Shown: positions 18,651-28,426, counted from the first letter of the stretch. The stretch is DNA of 64,000 bases from Saccharothrix sp. NRRL B-16348 (GCF_001280085.1 NZ_LGED01000240.1:1-64000), one strand, 5' to 3'. Notes: a model not told the origin generated them from the sequence alone. Translations and numbers: made by a program.

Positions 18651-20672
18651 TTAGGCGGCGAGGGCGGTGGGGCGGACGGAGGGGAGGCCCAGGGCGCGGG
18701 CGTAGAGGGACTCGAAGGTCTCCAGGGTGGCGTCGATGGCGTGCGCGGCGATCATCTCGCTGCTCGCGGCACCCATCCGGGCGGTCACGGTCGGGTCGAC
18801 GGTGACGGCGTGCAGGCGGTCCGCCAGGCCCCGCACGTCACCCGGCGTGAACAGCCAGCCGTTGCGACCCGGCTTGCACAGGTGCGGCAACGCCATCGCG
18901 TCCGCCACCACCACCGGCTTGCCCGCGGCCATCGCCTCCATCGTCGCCAGGCTCTGCAGCTCCGCGATGCCCGGCATGCAGAACAGGTCGGCGGCGGCGT
19001 ACGCGTCCAGCAGCTCGGACTCGCTCACGAAGCCGCGGAACCTCACCCGGTCCGAGATGCCCAGGTCACGCGCCAGCAGCTCCCACTCCGCCCGGCACGA
19101 CCCGTCGCCCACGATCTCGGCGTGCAGGCGCGGCACCAGCGCCAACGCCCGCAGCAGCTCGTCGACCCGCTTCTCCTCGTCCAGCCGACCCACGAACAGC
19201 ACGGTCGGCGCGTCGGTGTGCCGCACGGGCCGGCGCAGCCGGTACCGGTCGATGTCGATGCCGCACGACACCGGCACGGCCCGCTCGGGGAACCCGTTGT
19301 CGTGCAGCAGCTGCACGGCCCGCGGCGTCGGCGCGGTCACCACGTCGGCCTCGCCGAACACCCGGCCGAGGTCGCGCCACGCCCACCGCGACGCCATCCC
19401 CTGCAACCACGCCGGCACGTGGGCGTGCCCGAACAGGTTCTCCGGCATGAAGTGGTTCGTCGCCACCGTCGCGATGCCCAGCGCCGCCGCCTGCCGCAGC
19501 ACGTACCGGCCCACCACGAAGTGCGCCTGCACGTGCACCAGGTCCGGCCGCAGCTCCTCCAGCAGCGCGCCGACGTCCTTGCGCACCTGCCACGGCAGCC
19601 CGATCCGGAACGTGCGGTGGAACGGCGTGCGGTGCGAACGCACCCGGTGCACGGTGATCCCGTCGACGTGCTCGGTGCGGGCCGCGCCGTCCGGTGACAC
19701 GGCGATGACGTGCACGTCGTGGTCGCGGCCCGCGAGACCGGTGGCGAGGCGGTGGGCGAACCGGGCCGCGCCGTTGACGTCCGGGGGGAACGTCTCCGCG
19801 GCGATGACGATCCGCATGGCGCGTCCGTTGGTCACTGTCGTCTCCGATCTGGTGGGAACTGCGGGAAGGGTTCGAGTGCGGGCCAGCGCGACGACACCGC
19901 CGACGGCGATCGCGGCGCACGCGACCTGGGCGGCGCCGACGAGCGGGCTGGTCCGGGTCGCCTCGCCGAGCAGCCCCGCGCCGATGCCGACGGCCACGAG
20001 CGGGTCCACCACGGTGAGGCAGGCGACCGCCACGTGCGGCGGTCCGCTGGCGTAGGCGTGCTGGATGAACCAGCCGCCGACGACGAGGGCGACGACGATG
20101 CCCGCCGCCGAGAACGCGGTCGTCCACGCGAGGCCGCCCTGCTGGACGTCCTGCGACACCGACCGCATGAGCACGGAGACGAAGCCGTAGGCGACACCGC
20201 CCGCCGCGCCGAAACCGAGGGCGCGCACCGCGGGCCGGGTCGACAGCACGCCGACCAGGCCCGGGGCCGCGATCAGGCCGAGCGCCAGCAGCGCGGCCTT
20301 CACCTCGGCCTCCGGCGCGACCGCGGTCGACGTGGCGCTGCCCGCGGCCAGGAGCACGAACGCCCCCACGCCGAACGTGGTCCACGCGACCGCGGGCAGC
20401 TCACGCCGGCGACCGTCGAGCACCGCGGTGATGCCGATCGCGACCACGCCGACCGGCTGCACCACGCTCAACGGCGCCATCCCCAACGCCGCCGCGTGCA
20501 CACCGGCGCCGAGGACGAGCAACACCAGGCCCACCAGCCACCGCGGCCTGCGCAGCAACTCCAGGACCCGCAACGTGCCTTGGCTGGCCCGCACCGCGTC
20601 GTGCTGCAGGCGTGCGGCGAAGGCGAAGAACACGGCGCCCAGCACCGCGAGCAGCACGGCGAGCCACGTCAT
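18651..20672 (-). CDS. fusion of a DMT-type transporter and a GT4 glycosyltransferase
   Basis: One uninterrupted 673-codon frame encodes two proteins. Residues 1-283 form a DMT/EamA-like module of about ten helices. Residues 286-673 form a GT-B mannosyltransferase-like domain starting MRIVIAAETFPPDVNGAARF, with FVGRLDEEKRVDELLRAL and the donor site FCMPGIAELQSLATMEAMAAGKP. Members of the second family transfer mannose from GDP-mannose to lipids. The junction has an internal GTG (19835) with a GGAG site 6 nt upstream and an ATG at 19817, so the glycosyltransferase may also be made alone. No stop separates the halves. ATG 20672 overlaps the DUF998 stop. Alternatively, a sequencing indel removed a stop. 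Confidence 0.8.
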   Translation of the reverse strand: MTWLAVLLAVLGAVFFAFAARLQHDAVRASQGTLRVLELLRRPRWLVGLVLLVLGAGVHAAALGMAPLSVVQPVGVVAIGITAVLDGRRRELPAVAWTTFGVGAFVLLAAGSATSTAVAPEAEVKAALLALGLIAAPGLVGVLSTRPAVRALGFGAAGGVAYGFVSVLMRSVSQDVQQGGLAWTTAFSAAGIVVALVVGGWFIQHAYASGPPHVAVACLTVVDPLVAVGIGAGLLGEATRTSPLVGAAQVACAAIAVGGVVALARTRTLPAVPTRSETTVTNGRAMRIVIAAETFPPDVNGAARFAHRLATGLAGRDHDVHVIAVSPDGAARTEHVDGITVHRVRSHRTPFHRTFRIGLPWQVRKDVGALLEELRPDLVHVQAHFVVGRYVLRQAAALGIATVATNHFMPENLFGHAHVPAWLQGMASRWAWRDLGRVFGEADVVTAPTPRAVQLLHDNGFPERAVPVSCGIDIDRYRLRRPVRHTDAPTVLFVGRLDEEKRVDELLRALALVPRLHAEIVGDGSCRAEWELLARDLGISDRVRFRGFVSESELLDAYAAADLFCMPGIAELQSLATMEAMAAGKPVVVADAMALPHLCKPGRNGWLFTPGDVRGLADRLHAVTVDPTVTARMGAASSEMIAAHAIDATLETFESLYARALGLPSVRPTALAA

Positions 20673-21310
20673 GACGTCTCCTCGCGGCGCAGGACGGCGG
20701 AGGCCAGCGCGAACAGCAGGCCGTACAGCAACGCGAAGAGGACGCGCTCGAAAAGCCCGAGCACGACCGTGCCGCTGCCCGGGTAGACCACCGAGACGTG
20801 GCTGAGCATGAATGCCACCGAGGTGATACCCGCGGCGACGGAAAAACGGCGCAGCGTGGTACTGGAGATGAACGTCCGGGAAATCAGCCACCCGGCCAGC
20901 GGCAGGCTGGCGAACATCACCGCGCCCGCGTAGCGGTGCACCGCGCCGGAGAACGACGTGGGCGTGCCGGTCGGGTCGGTGGGGAACACCGTCGCCACCG
21001 CCAGCCCCGCCGACCACAGCCCCAGCAGCACCGCCACCGGCCCCCGCCTGGGCAAACCGGACCGGACCAGGGCGACGAGCAGGCCGACCGACGCCGCCGC
21101 CAGCGTCAGCGAGGTGACGGCGAGCAGCCCGCTGCCGTTGTCCACGAAGATGTAGTCGCTGATCGTGTGGGTGATCGGACTAAGCTCGCCGACCGACGCC
21201 ACGTGCAGGTAAACAATCGGGAACAGCGACAGGACAAGCCCCACAACAGCCAGCGGCAACACCGCCGTCCGTCTTTTCCCCCGGATCTCCACCACGAGGA
21301 AAATCTTCAC
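20669..21310 (-). CDS. DUF998-family membrane protein
   Basis: The protein is about 213 residues with six membrane helices and a SPITHTISDYIFVDNGSG loop, typical of DUF998 proteins. Their function is unknown; they often sit beside glycosyltransferase or lipid genes in actinobacteria. The start is uncertain: GTG 21310 and in-frame GTGs about 6 codons downstream lack a clear ribosome site, and the frame is open to 21364. It overlaps the transporter-glycosyltransferase fusion by 4 nt and is probably co-transcribed with it. It is divergent from the ABC transporter genes. Confidence 0.7.
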   Translation of the reverse strand: MKIFLVVEIRGKRRTAVLPLAVVGLVLSLFPIVYLHVASVGELSPITHTISDYIFVDNGSGLLAVTSLTLAAASVGLLVALVRSGLPRRGPVAVLLGLWSAGLAVATVFPTDPTGTPTSFSGAVHRYAGAVMFASLPLAGWLISRTFISSTTLRRFSVAAGITSVAFMLSHVSVVYPGSGTVVLGLFERVLFALLYGLLFALASAVLRREETS

Positions 21311-21432
21311 CCGGAATGGTGACGGAAGATATCGGGAACACCCCCTAGACGACCCTGAAGCCACCCGGAGAACCCTGGTAGGGCTGACCCCACCACCGGG
21401 TGGGGCCGGGCGACGCCCTAGGCTTCCGCGTC

Positions 21433-22371
21433 GTGAGCCCGCACCCCCAGCACCCTGCCGTGGAAGTGTCGGGGCTGGTCAAGCGCTACGGCTCCACCGT
21501 CGCGGTGAACGGACTCGACCTCACCCTGGAAACCGGCACGGTCCTCGCGCTCCTCGGCCCCAACGGCGCCGGGAAAACGACGACCGTCGAGGTGTGCGAG
21601 GGATTCCGGGCGGCCGACGGCGGCGAGGTCCGCGTCCTCGGGCTCGACCCGAAGCGCGACGGCGACCGGCTGCGGCCCCGCATCGGCGTGATGCCGCAGG
21701 GCGGCGGCGGCTACCCCGGCGTGCGGGCCGACGAGATGCTGCGGCTCGTGGCCGCCTGCGCCGCCAACCCCCTCGACCCCGCGTGGCTGCTCGACGTGCT
21801 CGGGCTGTCGTCCTCGGTGCGCACCCCGTACAAGCGGCTGTCCGGCGGGCAGCAGCAACGCCTGTCGCTGGCGTGCGCCCTCGTCGGACGGCCCGAGCTG
21901 GTGTTCCTCGACGAGCCGACCGCCGGCATGGACCCGCAGGCCCGCCGCCTGGTGTGGGAGCTGGTGTCGGCGCTGCGCGCGGACGGTGTGAGCGTGCTCC
22001 TCACCACGCACCTGATGGACGAGGCCGAAGCCCTCGCCGACCACGTCGTCATCGTCGACGCCGGCCGCGTCGTGGCGCAGGGCAGCCCCGCCGAGCTCAC
22101 CGAGCACCACGCCGACGACCGGCAGCTCCGCTTCCGCGCCCGACCCGGGCTGGAGCTGACGCTGCTGCGCGCCGCCCTGCCCGAAGGGCTGCAGGTGCGT
22201 GAAGCCAGCCGCGGCACCTACCTGGTGCACGGCACCATCGACCCGCAGGTCCTCTCCACGGTCACCTCGTGGTGCGCACAGCAGGGCGTGCTGGCCGAGG
22301 AGCTGACCGTGGCCAGGCGCAGCCTGGAGGACGTGTTCCTGGAGCTGACCGGCAGGGAGCTGCGCTCGTGA
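21433..22371 (+). CDS. ABC transporter ATP-binding protein
   Basis: The 312-residue ATPase has Walker A LLGPNGAGKTTT, signature LSGGQQQRLSLA and Walker B LVFLDEPTAGMD, plus a C-terminal DrrA-like extension of about 90 residues (TVARRSLEDVFLELTGREL). That tail is typical of ATPases paired with ABC-2-type exporters. GTG 21433 is preferred over the longer frame from 21400 because homologues begin near here. The stop overlaps the permease start by 4 nt. The pair occupies the position of Rv1458c-Rv1456c between mptB and ctaA. The substrate is unknown; a lipid or glycolipid is a guess from mptB. Confidence 0.88.
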   Translation: MSPHPQHPAVEVSGLVKRYGSTVAVNGLDLTLETGTVLALLGPNGAGKTTTVEVCEGFRAADGGEVRVLGLDPKRDGDRLRPRIGVMPQGGGGYPGVRADEMLRLVAACAANPLDPAWLLDVLGLSSSVRTPYKRLSGGQQQRLSLACALVGRPELVFLDEPTAGMDPQARRLVWELVSALRADGVSVLLTTHLMDEAEALADHVVIVDAGRVVAQGSPAELTEHHADDRQLRFRARPGLELTLLRAALPEGLQVREASRGTYLVHGTIDPQVLSTVTSWCAQQGVLAEELTVARRSLEDVFLELTGRELRS

Positions 22372-23150
22372 CCGAACGTTTCGCACCGGGCACGTTCACG
22401 CCCGCGCCCGGACGCGGGAAGCTCGGGCGGATGCTGCTCGCCCAGGCCCGCACCGAGACCCTGCTCACCCTCCGCAACGGCGAGCAGATCCTGCTGACCG
22501 TGCTCATCCCGGTGGCGCTGCTGGTCGCGATGAGCCTCATGGACGTCATCCCGGTGCCCGAACCGCGGGTCGGCTCGGCCACCGCGCGCATCCTCGCGCT
22601 GGCCGTGATCTCGTCCGCGTTCACCGGGCAGGCGATCGCGCTCGGCTTCGACCGGCGCTACGGCGTGCTCAAGCGGCTCGCCGCGACCGCGCTCCCCCGC
22701 TGGCTGCTCGTCGCCGGGCGGGTCGTCGCGGCGCTGGCCGTGGTCGCCGTGCAGGTCGTCGTCATCGCCGTGATCGCCCTGCTGCTGGGCTGGCAGTTGC
22801 CCGCCGCGACCGGCCTGCTGTGGGCGGCCGTGCTGATCCTGCTCGGCACGCTGTCGTTCGGCGCGCTCGGCGTGCTGCTCGGCGGCGCGCTGCGGGCGGA
22901 GATCGTGCTCGCGCTGGCCAACATCGTGTGGTTCGCGCTGCTGCTCATCGGCGGCGTCGCGCTCGGCGTGGACACCCTGCCGGCGTGGCTCGCGACCGTC
23001 GTGGAGGCGTTGCCGTCCGCCGCGCTCGCGCTCGCGCTGCACGAGGCCGTGGTCGAGGGGACGGCTCCTGGTCCCGGTCACGTCGCCGTGCTGGTGATCT
23101 GGGGCGTGGCCGCGGGCGCGCTGGCGATGAAGACCACCAAGCTCGGCTGA
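22368..23150 (+). CDS. ABC-2-type transporter permease
   Basis: The 260-residue membrane protein has six helices beginning at about residue 40 (EQILLTVLIPVALLVAMSL). The first extracytoplasmic loop is short, and FDRRYGVLKRLAATALPR is the family's coupling region. It forms an exporter with the preceding ATPase. GTG 22368 overlaps the ATPase stop, which decides against the longer frame from 22269. It ends 46 nt before ctaA and may share a transcript with it. Confidence 0.85.
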   Translation: MTERFAPGTFTPAPGRGKLGRMLLAQARTETLLTLRNGEQILLTVLIPVALLVAMSLMDVIPVPEPRVGSATARILALAVISSAFTGQAIALGFDRRYGVLKRLAATALPRWLLVAGRVVAALAVVAVQVVVIAVIALLLGWQLPAATGLLWAAVLILLGTLSFGALGVLLGGALRAEIVLALANIVWFALLLIGGVALGVDTLPAWLATVVEALPSAALALALHEAVVEGTAPGPGHVAVLVIWGVAAGALAMKTTKLG

Positions 23151-23196
23151 CACCCCCGGGCGGCGGTTCTCAGCCAGTGGTACCTACCATCGGGTC

Positions 23197-24150
23197 GTGT
23201 CCGTCCCATCCTGGTTCACCACCTTCCTGAGCACGTTCCAGCGCGCGTTCGCCATCGCCGTCGTGATCGCCCAAGGCGGCATCGCGGTCACCGGCTCGAT
23301 CGTGCGGGTGACCGGATCGGGCCTCGGCTGCCCCACCTGGCCGCAGTGCTTCGAAGGCAGCCTCGTGCCGGTCGAGCACCCCGAGGTGGCGTCGCTGCAC
23401 CAGTGGGTCGAGTTCGGCAACCGGACGTTGACCGGCGTGGTCGGCGTCATCGCCGGGCTGTGCGTGCTGGCGGCGTGGTTCAACCGGCCGCGGCGCAAGC
23501 GGGTCGTGGTGCTGGCGCTGGTGCAGTTCGGCGGGGTCGTGCTGCAGGCCGTGATCGGCGGGTTCACCGTGCTCACCGGCCTGCTGTGGTGGACGGTGAG
23601 CGTGCACTTCCTGGTGTCGATGGCGCTGGTGTGGTTCGCCGTGCTGCTGGTCGCGGCGCTGGGCGAGGGTGACGAGCCCGCCCGGCCGCGCGTGCCGCGG
23701 GCGTTGCTGGCGTTGCAGGTCGTGCAGGCCGTGACGCTCGGGCTGCTGCTGATGGCCGGGACGTTCGTCACCGCCGCCGGACCGCACGCGGGCGACGCGG
23801 CCACCCCGCGCCTGGACGTGTCGGTGGACACGTTGTCGCAGGTGCACGCCGACCTGCTGTTCCTGTTCCTCGGCATGCTCATCGCGCTGGGCTTCGCGTT
23901 GCGCGGCCAGCCCGTGCCGCGGCGGCCGTACTACGCGTTGGTGGCCGTGGTGCTCGCGCAGGGCTCGCTGGGCATGGTCCAGTACTGGACCGGCGTGCCC
24001 GAGGTGCTCGTGTCACTGCACGTGCTGGGCGCGGGCGCGGTGGTCGTCGCCACCGCGGCCCTGTGGGTGTCGACCCGCGAACGCCCTCACCGCGAGGACG
24101 CGGGCCTGCGCTCCCAGACCGCGGGCAGCTCCGTCGCCAGCCACGTGTAG
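23197..24150 (+). CDS. ctaA: heme A synthase CtaA
   Basis: The 317-residue protein has eight membrane helices in two four-helix halves. Conserved histidines lie in LHQWVEFGNRTLTG, SVHFLVSMALVWF, QVHADLLFLF and SLHVLGAG, suited to two heme sites. The first external loop holds the family cysteine pair in LGCPTWPQCF. CtaA oxidises heme O to heme A for cytochrome aa3 oxidase; ctaB, which makes heme O, is at 41912-42835. The last 64 nt overlap the 3' end of the convergent regulator gene. Confidence 0.9.
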   Translation: MSVPSWFTTFLSTFQRAFAIAVVIAQGGIAVTGSIVRVTGSGLGCPTWPQCFEGSLVPVEHPEVASLHQWVEFGNRTLTGVVGVIAGLCVLAAWFNRPRRKRVVVLALVQFGGVVLQAVIGGFTVLTGLLWWTVSVHFLVSMALVWFAVLLVAALGEGDEPARPRVPRALLALQVVQAVTLGLLLMAGTFVTAAGPHAGDAATPRLDVSVDTLSQVHADLLFLFLGMLIALGFALRGQPVPRRPYYALVAVVLAQGSLGMVQYWTGVPEVLVSLHVLGAGAVVVATAALWVSTRERPHREDAGLRSQTAGSSVASHV

Positions 24151-24551
24151 AGGTCGTCCACGGTCCGCAGCCGCACGGCGCGTTCCGGGTCGCCGCTCAT
24201 CAGCCGCATCCCGGCCTCGGTCAGCTCCCGCACGCTCACCAGGGCGTCCAGCTTGCGCTGGATCAGGTCGACCCACCGCTTCTCGTTGATCCGGTACTGC
24301 GCCGCCTGCCTGCCGCGGCGCGTCCGCTTCGTCACCAGACCGGCGTTGACCAGGAACTTCAGGTTCGTGCTGATCGAGCCGCTGCTCGCCTCCAGCTCCT
24401 GGGACAGCTCGGCGGCGGTCCGTTCCGTCGGCTGGCACACCAGCAGGTAGCCGAGGATGCGACCGCCGATCAGCGGGATGCCCTCCTCGGCGAAGTGCGC
24501 CGCGAACCGCTCGATCCACGCCGACAACCGCGTTTCCCGTCCGACGCTCAT
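24087..24551 (-). CDS. GbsR/MarR-family transcriptional regulator
   Basis: The 154-residue protein has a winged helix-turn-helix: IGGRILGYLLVCQP, TAAELSQELEASSGSIS and LKFLVNAGLVTKRTRRGR (together about residues 26-78). The LVCQP segment before the helix-turn-helix and the long C-terminal dimer helix fit the GbsR branch of MarR. The effector and targets are not evident. The gene is tail-to-tail with ctaA and overlaps it by 64 nt, so the two mRNAs are antisense at their ends. A CCGAC/GGTCGG inverted repeat at about 24572-24588, upstream of its start, could be its own operator. Confidence 0.75.
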   Translation of the reverse strand: MSVGRETRLSAWIERFAAHFAEEGIPLIGGRILGYLLVCQPTERTAAELSQELEASSGSISTNLKFLVNAGLVTKRTRRGRQAAQYRINEKRWVDLIQRKLDALVSVRELTEAGMRLMSGDPERAVRLRTVDDLYTWLATELPAVWERRPASSR

Positions 24552-24643
24552 CCGACCCCCTCGGCTCGACGTCCGACTCTTCGGTCGGCACTGAAGCCAC
24601 GATAGGTCGTGTGCTGATCATCACGCAAAGGTGGCGCGCCGTG

Positions 24644-24753
24644 CTGAGCGTTGAATTCAGGGCTCCTGGACGTAGGACACGCGTGTTCCGAACGTAGGAC
24701 ACGCGCGGTCTGGAGGTAGGACTCACGCGAGCTGGAGGTAGGACTCTCGGGTC
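24644..24753 (+). repeat. 22-bp repeat array C (head plus four units)
   Basis: The head CTGAGCGTTGAATTCAG (24644-24660) is followed, after 5 nt, by four consecutive 22-bp units with no spacers (24666-24687, 24688-24709, 24710-24731, 24732-24753). The last unit runs into the TGA stop of the DUF742 gene (24752-24754, minus strand). The array occupies the place where a conservon GTPase gene would normally follow. The rest of 24552-24643 holds only the regulator's upstream region. Confidence 0.9.
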
Positions 24754-25285
24754 AGAGGCGGCGGAGGCCGGCCAGGACTCGTTCCATCAGGCCCAGGTCA
24801 GGCAGTTCGCCGTCGGTGGTCGCGGTGCGGTGGACGTCGATCAGGCCCCGTTCGGCCATGTCGCCGAGCAGCACCTTGGCCACGCCGAGGGGCAGGCGCA
24901 GGAGGGCGGCGATCTCCGCCACCGACCGCGGCCTGGCCACCAGGGCGATCACCTCGTGGTACTCGGCCTTCATGGCTCCCGGGTAGTCCCAGTCCACCGC
25001 CGACACCAGCGTCTCGATCTCCAGCTGGAACGACGACGTGGTCCGGCCGCCGGTCCACGAGTAGGCGCGGACGATCGACGCCGCCTCCTCGCGCGGGTAC
25101 TCGAAGTCGTCGTCATCGTCGAAGACCGGCCGGTGGGGCTTGGTGTCCCCCGGCTCGGTCTCGTGGCGCTCGGGCTTCGGCTGCTCCTGCTTGCGACGGC
25201 GGGAGGAGTCGAGGCTGAACCCGTTGAGCAGGGCGGCGAACGTCTCGTCCGACGCCCCGGTCTCCTCGTTCCGGTCCATGACCAC
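24752..25285 (-). CDS. DUF742 protein (conservon CvnC)
   Basis: The protein has 177 residues from GTG 25285, or 175 from ATG 25279. An N-terminal disordered charged region (to about 58) leads to the DUF742 core. The core reads IVRAYSWTGGRTTS and then a winged-helix-like part with VAEIAALLRLPLGVAKVLLGDMAERGLI. DUF742 proteins are the third member of actinobacterial conservons, which couple a membrane kinase to a small GTPase. The gene starts 1 nt after the roadblock gene's stop. Its stop coincides with the end of repeat array C and no GTPase gene follows. Confidence 0.85.
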   Translation of the reverse strand: MVMDRNEETGASDETFAALLNGFSLDSSRRRKQEQPKPERHETEPGDTKPHRPVFDDDDDFEYPREEAASIVRAYSWTGGRTTSSFQLEIETLVSAVDWDYPGAMKAEYHEVIALVARPRSVAEIAALLRLPLGVAKVLLGDMAERGLIDVHRTATTDGELPDLGLMERVLAGLRRL

Positions 25286-25286
25286 C

Positions 25287-25730
25287 TCACGCAGACGGGC
25301 GGGCCATCATCCGCTTCGCGCCGTGGAGCTGGGCGCGCAGCTCGGGGGTCAGGAGCTGGCCGACCTGGTCCACGACCACGGTCATCTCGTAGGCGACCTG
25401 GCCGACATCGGCGTCCGGTGCGGCCAGCACCGCGAGGCACGAGCCGTCCCTGATGGACATCAGCAGCATGATCCCGTACTGCATCTCGATGACCGAGCGC
25501 AACACGCCGCCGCCGTCGAAGCACCTCGCCGCCGACTCGGTCAGGCTCGCCATGCCGGCCGCGATCGCGGCCAACTGGTCGGCCCGGTCGTCGGGCAGCC
25601 CGTTGGACGCGGTCAGCAGCAGGCCGTCCACCGAGATCACCACGGCGTGGGCCACCCCGGGCACGCGATCGGCGAAGTTGCTCACCAGCCAGCCGAACTG
25701 GTCGACCTGTCGCGACTTCTGCGTGCTCAT
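25287..25730 (-). CDS. roadblock/LC7-domain protein (conservon CvnB)
   Basis: The 147-residue protein has the roadblock fold: [31 protein letters not shown] (positions about 12-42), followed by [22 protein letters not shown]. In conservons the roadblock protein pairs with the small GTPase and may act as its regulator. It overlaps the kinase stop by 4 nt and is followed by the DUF742 gene, the standard A-B-C order. Confidence 0.88.
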   Translation of the reverse strand: MSTQKSRQVDQFGWLVSNFADRVPGVAHAVVISVDGLLLTASNGLPDDRADQLAAIAAGMASLTESAARCFDGGGVLRSVIEMQYGIMLLMSIRDGSCLAVLAAPDADVGQVAYEMTVVVDQVGQLLTPELRAQLHGAKRMMARPSA

Positions 25731-28426
25731 CCGTTCTCCTGCCCAGCTCGATTCTCACCGGAACCCCGCACACCTTGCCGGATCCCGGTCTGGTAGCTGG
25801 CGAGGAAGCCGCGTGTCGCCTGCGGATCCCTCCGTACGGGTGCCACCGCGTCGGGCGCACTCGGCCGTTCGGCCACCAGATTGGTCCGCGGCTGCCTCTT
25901 GGGCAGTTCCGCCGGAATGTCGTTCACGGGCTTGTCGTTCACGGGCGCCTCCCCGCGCGCGTGGATGTCCGCGGCGCGGTGCCGCGCCGGTTCCCCCTGC
26001 CCGGACGGCGCCGGTGCGCCGCCGAACCAGGTCGAGGCCGTCCGGCGCGGCGGTGAGGCCGGCGCGGCGGGCGGTGTGGCGGCCGGCTCGTCGACGGTGC
26101 GCCCCCGGAACGGGGACCACCCGTCGTCCTTCAGCGGCACGGCGGGCGGCAGGACCGGCTGCGGCAGAGCGGGCGGCGGCACGGCGGCCCGCGGCAGGAC
26201 CGGCTGCGGCCCGGTCGACGGCGGCAGCGCCGGCTGCGGACCCGTGGCTCGCGGCAGGGCCGGCTGCGGCCCGGTGGGGTAAGGCGTCGTGGAGTGCTGA
26301 CCACCGGCGTGCTGCCCGGCGGAGTCGGAAACCGAGGAGTAAGGAGCGGAGTGCGTCACCGTCGTGTGCGGCAGAGCAGGCAGTGGCACAGAAGAAGGCT
26401 GTGCGCCCGCGGCGCGTGGCAGGGCGAGCTGCGCGCCGGTGGACGGGGACGGCGCCGGGATGGACGCCTGGGCGGCCAGGGCGCGGGACGGCGTCGAGCC
26501 GGTCGGGCGCACCACCTCGGCGGGCAGCGCCACGACCGCGCGCAGTCCGTCGCCCTGCTCGCGCAGCCCCACGTCGATGCCGTGCCGCCCGGCGAGCCTG
26601 CCGACCACGTACAGGCCGAGCTGGCGTGACACGGGCAGTTCGCCGGAGTCCTCCGACGCGGCCAGCGCGATCCGGCGGTTGGCCTGCGCCAGGTCCTCCT
26701 CCGACATGCCGACGCCGACGTCGACCACGTCGACCAGCACGCCGCCGCCGGGCCGGGGCCGTCCGCCGACGATCACCTGGGTGCGCGGCGGCGAGAACGT
26801 GGTGGCGTTGTCCAGCAGCTCGGCGACCAGCCGGACCAGGTCGCCCGCGGCGTAGCCGACGACCTCGACCGACGGCGTGGTCTGCACGACGACCCGCTGG
26901 TACTGCTCGATCTCGGACGCGGCGGCGCGCAGCACGTCGCCCAGCGGCACGGGGCGGGTGAAGCGGCGGGCCACGTCGCTGCCGGACAGCACCATCAGGT
27001 TCTCGTTGTTGCGGCGCATCCGGGTGGCGAGGTTGTCCAGCTTGAACAGGTTCGCCAGCTGCTCGGGGTTCTCCTCCTGCCGCTCCAGCTCCTCCATGAG
27101 CTTGAGCTGCCGCTCCACCAGGCCCTGGCTGCGGCGGGACAGGTTGATGAACGCGTTGCGCATGCCGGTGCGCAGGTCGGCCTGCTCGGCGGCGGAGCTG
27201 ACCGCCTGCCGGTGCACCGCGTCGAACGCGCGCGCCAGCTGGCCCAGCTCCTCCCTGGTGTGCACGGGCACCGGCGTGACGCTCACGTCGTGCGCGGCGT
27301 TCTCCCGCAGCTGCGCCACCAGGGTGGGCAGGCGGTGCTCGGCGACGTCCAGCGCGGCGGTGCGCAGCGCGCGCAGGGAGCGCAGCAGGTAGCTGCCGAT
27401 GACGTAGCCGACCGCGGCGGCGGCGAACATCGAGGCGAGCAGGATCACGGACGCCGCGCCCGCCCGGTCGCTGGTGGCGTCCTGCAGCCGGCCCGCGGTG
27501 GCGGTCAGCTGGCCCTCCAGCGACCGCAGCACGATGCCGATCTGTTTGAGGGTGGCCTCTGAGCCGCGGTTCCAGTCGTCGGCCTTGACGAACAGCTCCA
27601 CGGCGGTGGAGTTGACGCGGACCTGCTGGAACAGGCTGTTGCGGAGGTCGACGTCCTGGCCGGACACGGTGCTGCGGTAGTCGGCCTGCTGCTGCGGCGT
27701 GGCGACGGCGGAGAAGTCGGCCAGCTTGTCCTGCTGGCGGGTGTAGGACTGCTCCAGCGCGGTGACCTCGGAGTCGAGCAGCCGGACGCGGCTGATGCCC
27801 GCCTGGACCGTCGCGTGCTGCCAGGACACCTGCTCGCCGGCCATGGCGAGGTTGTGCAGCGCGGTCGCGGTGCCGGACAGCGCCGGGTCGCCGAAGTCGC
27901 CGACCATGGCCTGGTCGAAGTCGAGCAGGGCGCGCAGCACCACGGTGTAGCCGCCGATGGCGCCTTCCAGGTCGACGCTGCCCGACACCACCCGTTCGCG
28001 CAGCTGCGGCAGGCCGTCGAGCTGGACGACCACGTCGCGGAACCGGGCGTTGGCGACCTCGCCGAGGGTCGTGGTGCGCTCCATCAGGTTCCGCACGCCG
28101 GCGGCGGCGTTGTCGGTGGCGCGCGTCAGGTCCCGGAAGTCGGCGTCGGTCACGCCGGCGCCCTCGGCCCGCTGCGCCGACCGCGCGCGTTCCGCCTGCA
28201 CGCCCGCGATCAACGGGTCGATGCCGGCACGGAGCGTGACGATGCGCTGCATCGAGGCGTAGGTGTCGGCGCTCTTGACGTACCCGCGGATCTGCACCAC
28301 GCCCGCGCCGACGGCGACGAGCACGGGCACCGCCAGGACGGCGGCGAGCTTGACCGGCAGGCGCCAATTCCGCCAGTCCGCGACGGCCTTCCACCACTGC
28401 CCGCGCGCGTTGTTGTCGCCAGTCAC
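25727..28426 (-). CDS. conservon sensor kinase with nitrate-sensor-like (NIT) domain, CvnA type
   Basis: The protein is about 899 residues. It has a first membrane helix (about 27-47), an external NIT-like helical sensor (about 50-310), a second helix (about 325-347), a HAMP region, an ATP-binding domain ([37 protein letters not shown]) and a Pro-rich tail of over 230 residues with repeats such as [20 protein letters not shown]. In the expected phosphoacceptor helix the sequence is [17 protein letters not shown], with Asn where I expect His, so phosphotransfer is doubtful. GTG 28426 is preferred; the frame stays open to 28627, but that stretch is lower in GC and looks like promoter DNA. Confidence 0.82.
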   Translation of the reverse strand: MTGDNNARGQWWKAVADWRNWRLPVKLAAVLAVPVLVAVGAGVVQIRGYVKSADTYASMQRIVTLRAGIDPLIAGVQAERARSAQRAEGAGVTDADFRDLTRATDNAAAGVRNLMERTTTLGEVANARFRDVVVQLDGLPQLRERVVSGSVDLEGAIGGYTVVLRALLDFDQAMVGDFGDPALSGTATALHNLAMAGEQVSWQHATVQAGISRVRLLDSEVTALEQSYTRQQDKLADFSAVATPQQQADYRSTVSGQDVDLRNSLFQQVRVNSTAVELFVKADDWNRGSEATLKQIGIVLRSLEGQLTATAGRLQDATSDRAGAASVILLASMFAAAAVGYVIGSYLLRSLRALRTAALDVAEHRLPTLVAQLRENAAHDVSVTPVPVHTREELGQLARAFDAVHRQAVSSAAEQADLRTGMRNAFINLSRRSQGLVERQLKLMEELERQEENPEQLANLFKLDNLATRMRRNNENLMVLSGSDVARRFTRPVPLGDVLRAAASEIEQYQRVVVQTTPSVEVVGYAAGDLVRLVAELLDNATTFSPPRTQVIVGGRPRPGGGVLVDVVDVGVGMSEEDLAQANRRIALAASEDSGELPVSRQLGLYVVGRLAGRHGIDVGLREQGDGLRAVVALPAEVVRPTGSTPSRALAAQASIPAPSPSTGAQLALPRAAGAQPSSVPLPALPHTTVTHSAPYSSVSDSAGQHAGGQHSTTPYPTGPQPALPRATGPQPALPPSTGPQPVLPRAAVPPPALPQPVLPPAVPLKDDGWSPFRGRTVDEPAATPPAAPASPPRRTASTWFGGAPAPSGQGEPARHRAADIHARGEAPVNDKPVNDIPAELPKRQPRTNLVAERPSAPDAVAPVRRDPQATRGFLASYQTGIRQGVRGSGENRAGQENG

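Noticed and set aside
24644..24753. 22-bp repeats as a CRISPR array
   Set aside because: Units are adjacent without unique spacers and no cas genes are present.
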